Shown here in pieces: positions 63,870 through 64,000 of a DNA stretch of 64,000 nt (position 1 is its first letter; the number at the start of each line of letters is the position of its first letter). The notes under the pieces were generated by a model that was not told the origin of the DNA, made no database searches, and saw only the letters and a program-made list of their open reading frames with translations. This DNA comes from Bacillota bacterium (GTDB taxonomy: Bacteria > Bacillota > Sulfobacillia > Sulfobacillales > JAIMBI01). A program made the position numbers and the translations under genes. The stretch covers positions 22,927-86,926 of the forward strand of contig JAJZWS010000005.1 in NCBI GenBank assembly GCA_021846565.1. The letters are read 5' to 3'.

Positions 63870-64000
63870 AAACCAGGGCTCCGGGCCGTCGATGGCGAAG
63901 GAGGAGCGGCGCTCCCGTGAGGAGGTCGGTATCTCTGTGGTCTTGCGAGGCCGCGTAAGAGTGTGACCCGGAGCGCCGTGGGCACCTCGCCTGGTCGCGG

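Overview
This looks like chromosomal DNA from a high-GC member of the Firmicutes (Bacillota). The evidence is strong AGGAGG-type ribosome binding sites, frequent GTG/TTG starts, and the Firmicute gene order acpS-nnrD-alr-endoAI-endoA. Remnants of a sulfocyanin-like copper protein and a lipoprotein c-type cytochrome hint at the Sulfobacillus-like, acidophilic or thermophilic, lineage. That placement is inference; no rRNA or tRNA gene was recognised in the window.

Layout. 0-8.5 kb: an AMP-forming acyl-CoA synthetase, a MerR-type regulator with a Met/Cys-rich segment, a LuxR-type regulator followed by a small catabolic operon (cyclase, MFS transporter, FAH-fold hydrolase), and signal peptidase I. 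8.7-15.6 kb: a six-gene complex-I/hydrogenase-4-like operon in the order hyfC-E-F-G-I-B, flanked by a consensus promoter and a terminator. 15.9-22.3 kb: an MFS exporter fused to a cytidylate-kinase-like domain, an ECF sigma factor with a membrane partner, an EamA transporter, panD, a TusA-like protein and a TlpA-like thioredoxin. 22.2-24.6 kb: an EAL-GAF c-di-GMP phosphodiesterase. 24.7-26.9 kb: the last histidine-degradation steps (HutI and a formiminotransferase). 26.9-27.8 kb: two decayed electron-carrier genes. 28-35.5 kb: methyltransferase, acpS, nnrD, alr, the EndoAI/EndoA pair and amide/amine hydrolases. 35.6-39.7 kb: a family-4 uracil-DNA glycosylase, a broken Phd/VapC pair, an M20 dipeptidase and gene-poor DNA. 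39.7-47.5 kb, minus strand: a second hyf-like operon with the same C-E-F-G-I-B order. 47.8-52.6 kb: methyltransferase and divergent LysR, an alpha/beta hydrolase and a K+-independent type H+-pyrophosphatase. 52.7-63.3 kb: thiL-tsaE-tsaB-rimI, tsaD, gamma-carbonic-anhydrase-like protein, murC, guaB, murA and thiolase. The right end holds a broken aminoglycoside-phosphotransferase-like gene.

The main discovery candidate is the pair of paralogous hyf-like membrane complexes. Both large subunits lack all four nickel-ligand cysteines of [NiFe] hydrogenases, so neither should make or use H2; they resemble energy-converting-hydrogenase-related (Ehr) complexes. The copies have diverged. The 40-47 kb copy keeps a complete NuoC-like domain, the TM5 glutamate of HyfB and half a ferredoxin domain fused to the NuoB-like subunit. 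The 9-15 kb copy lacks the ferredoxin, has a reduced NuoC-like region, and has replaced the HyfB TM5 glutamate with glycine and altered the HyfC loop. With the H+-pyrophosphatase, the window is rich in ion-pumping machinery. Several frameshifted genes next to intact core genes point to ongoing gene decay rather than general sequencing error.
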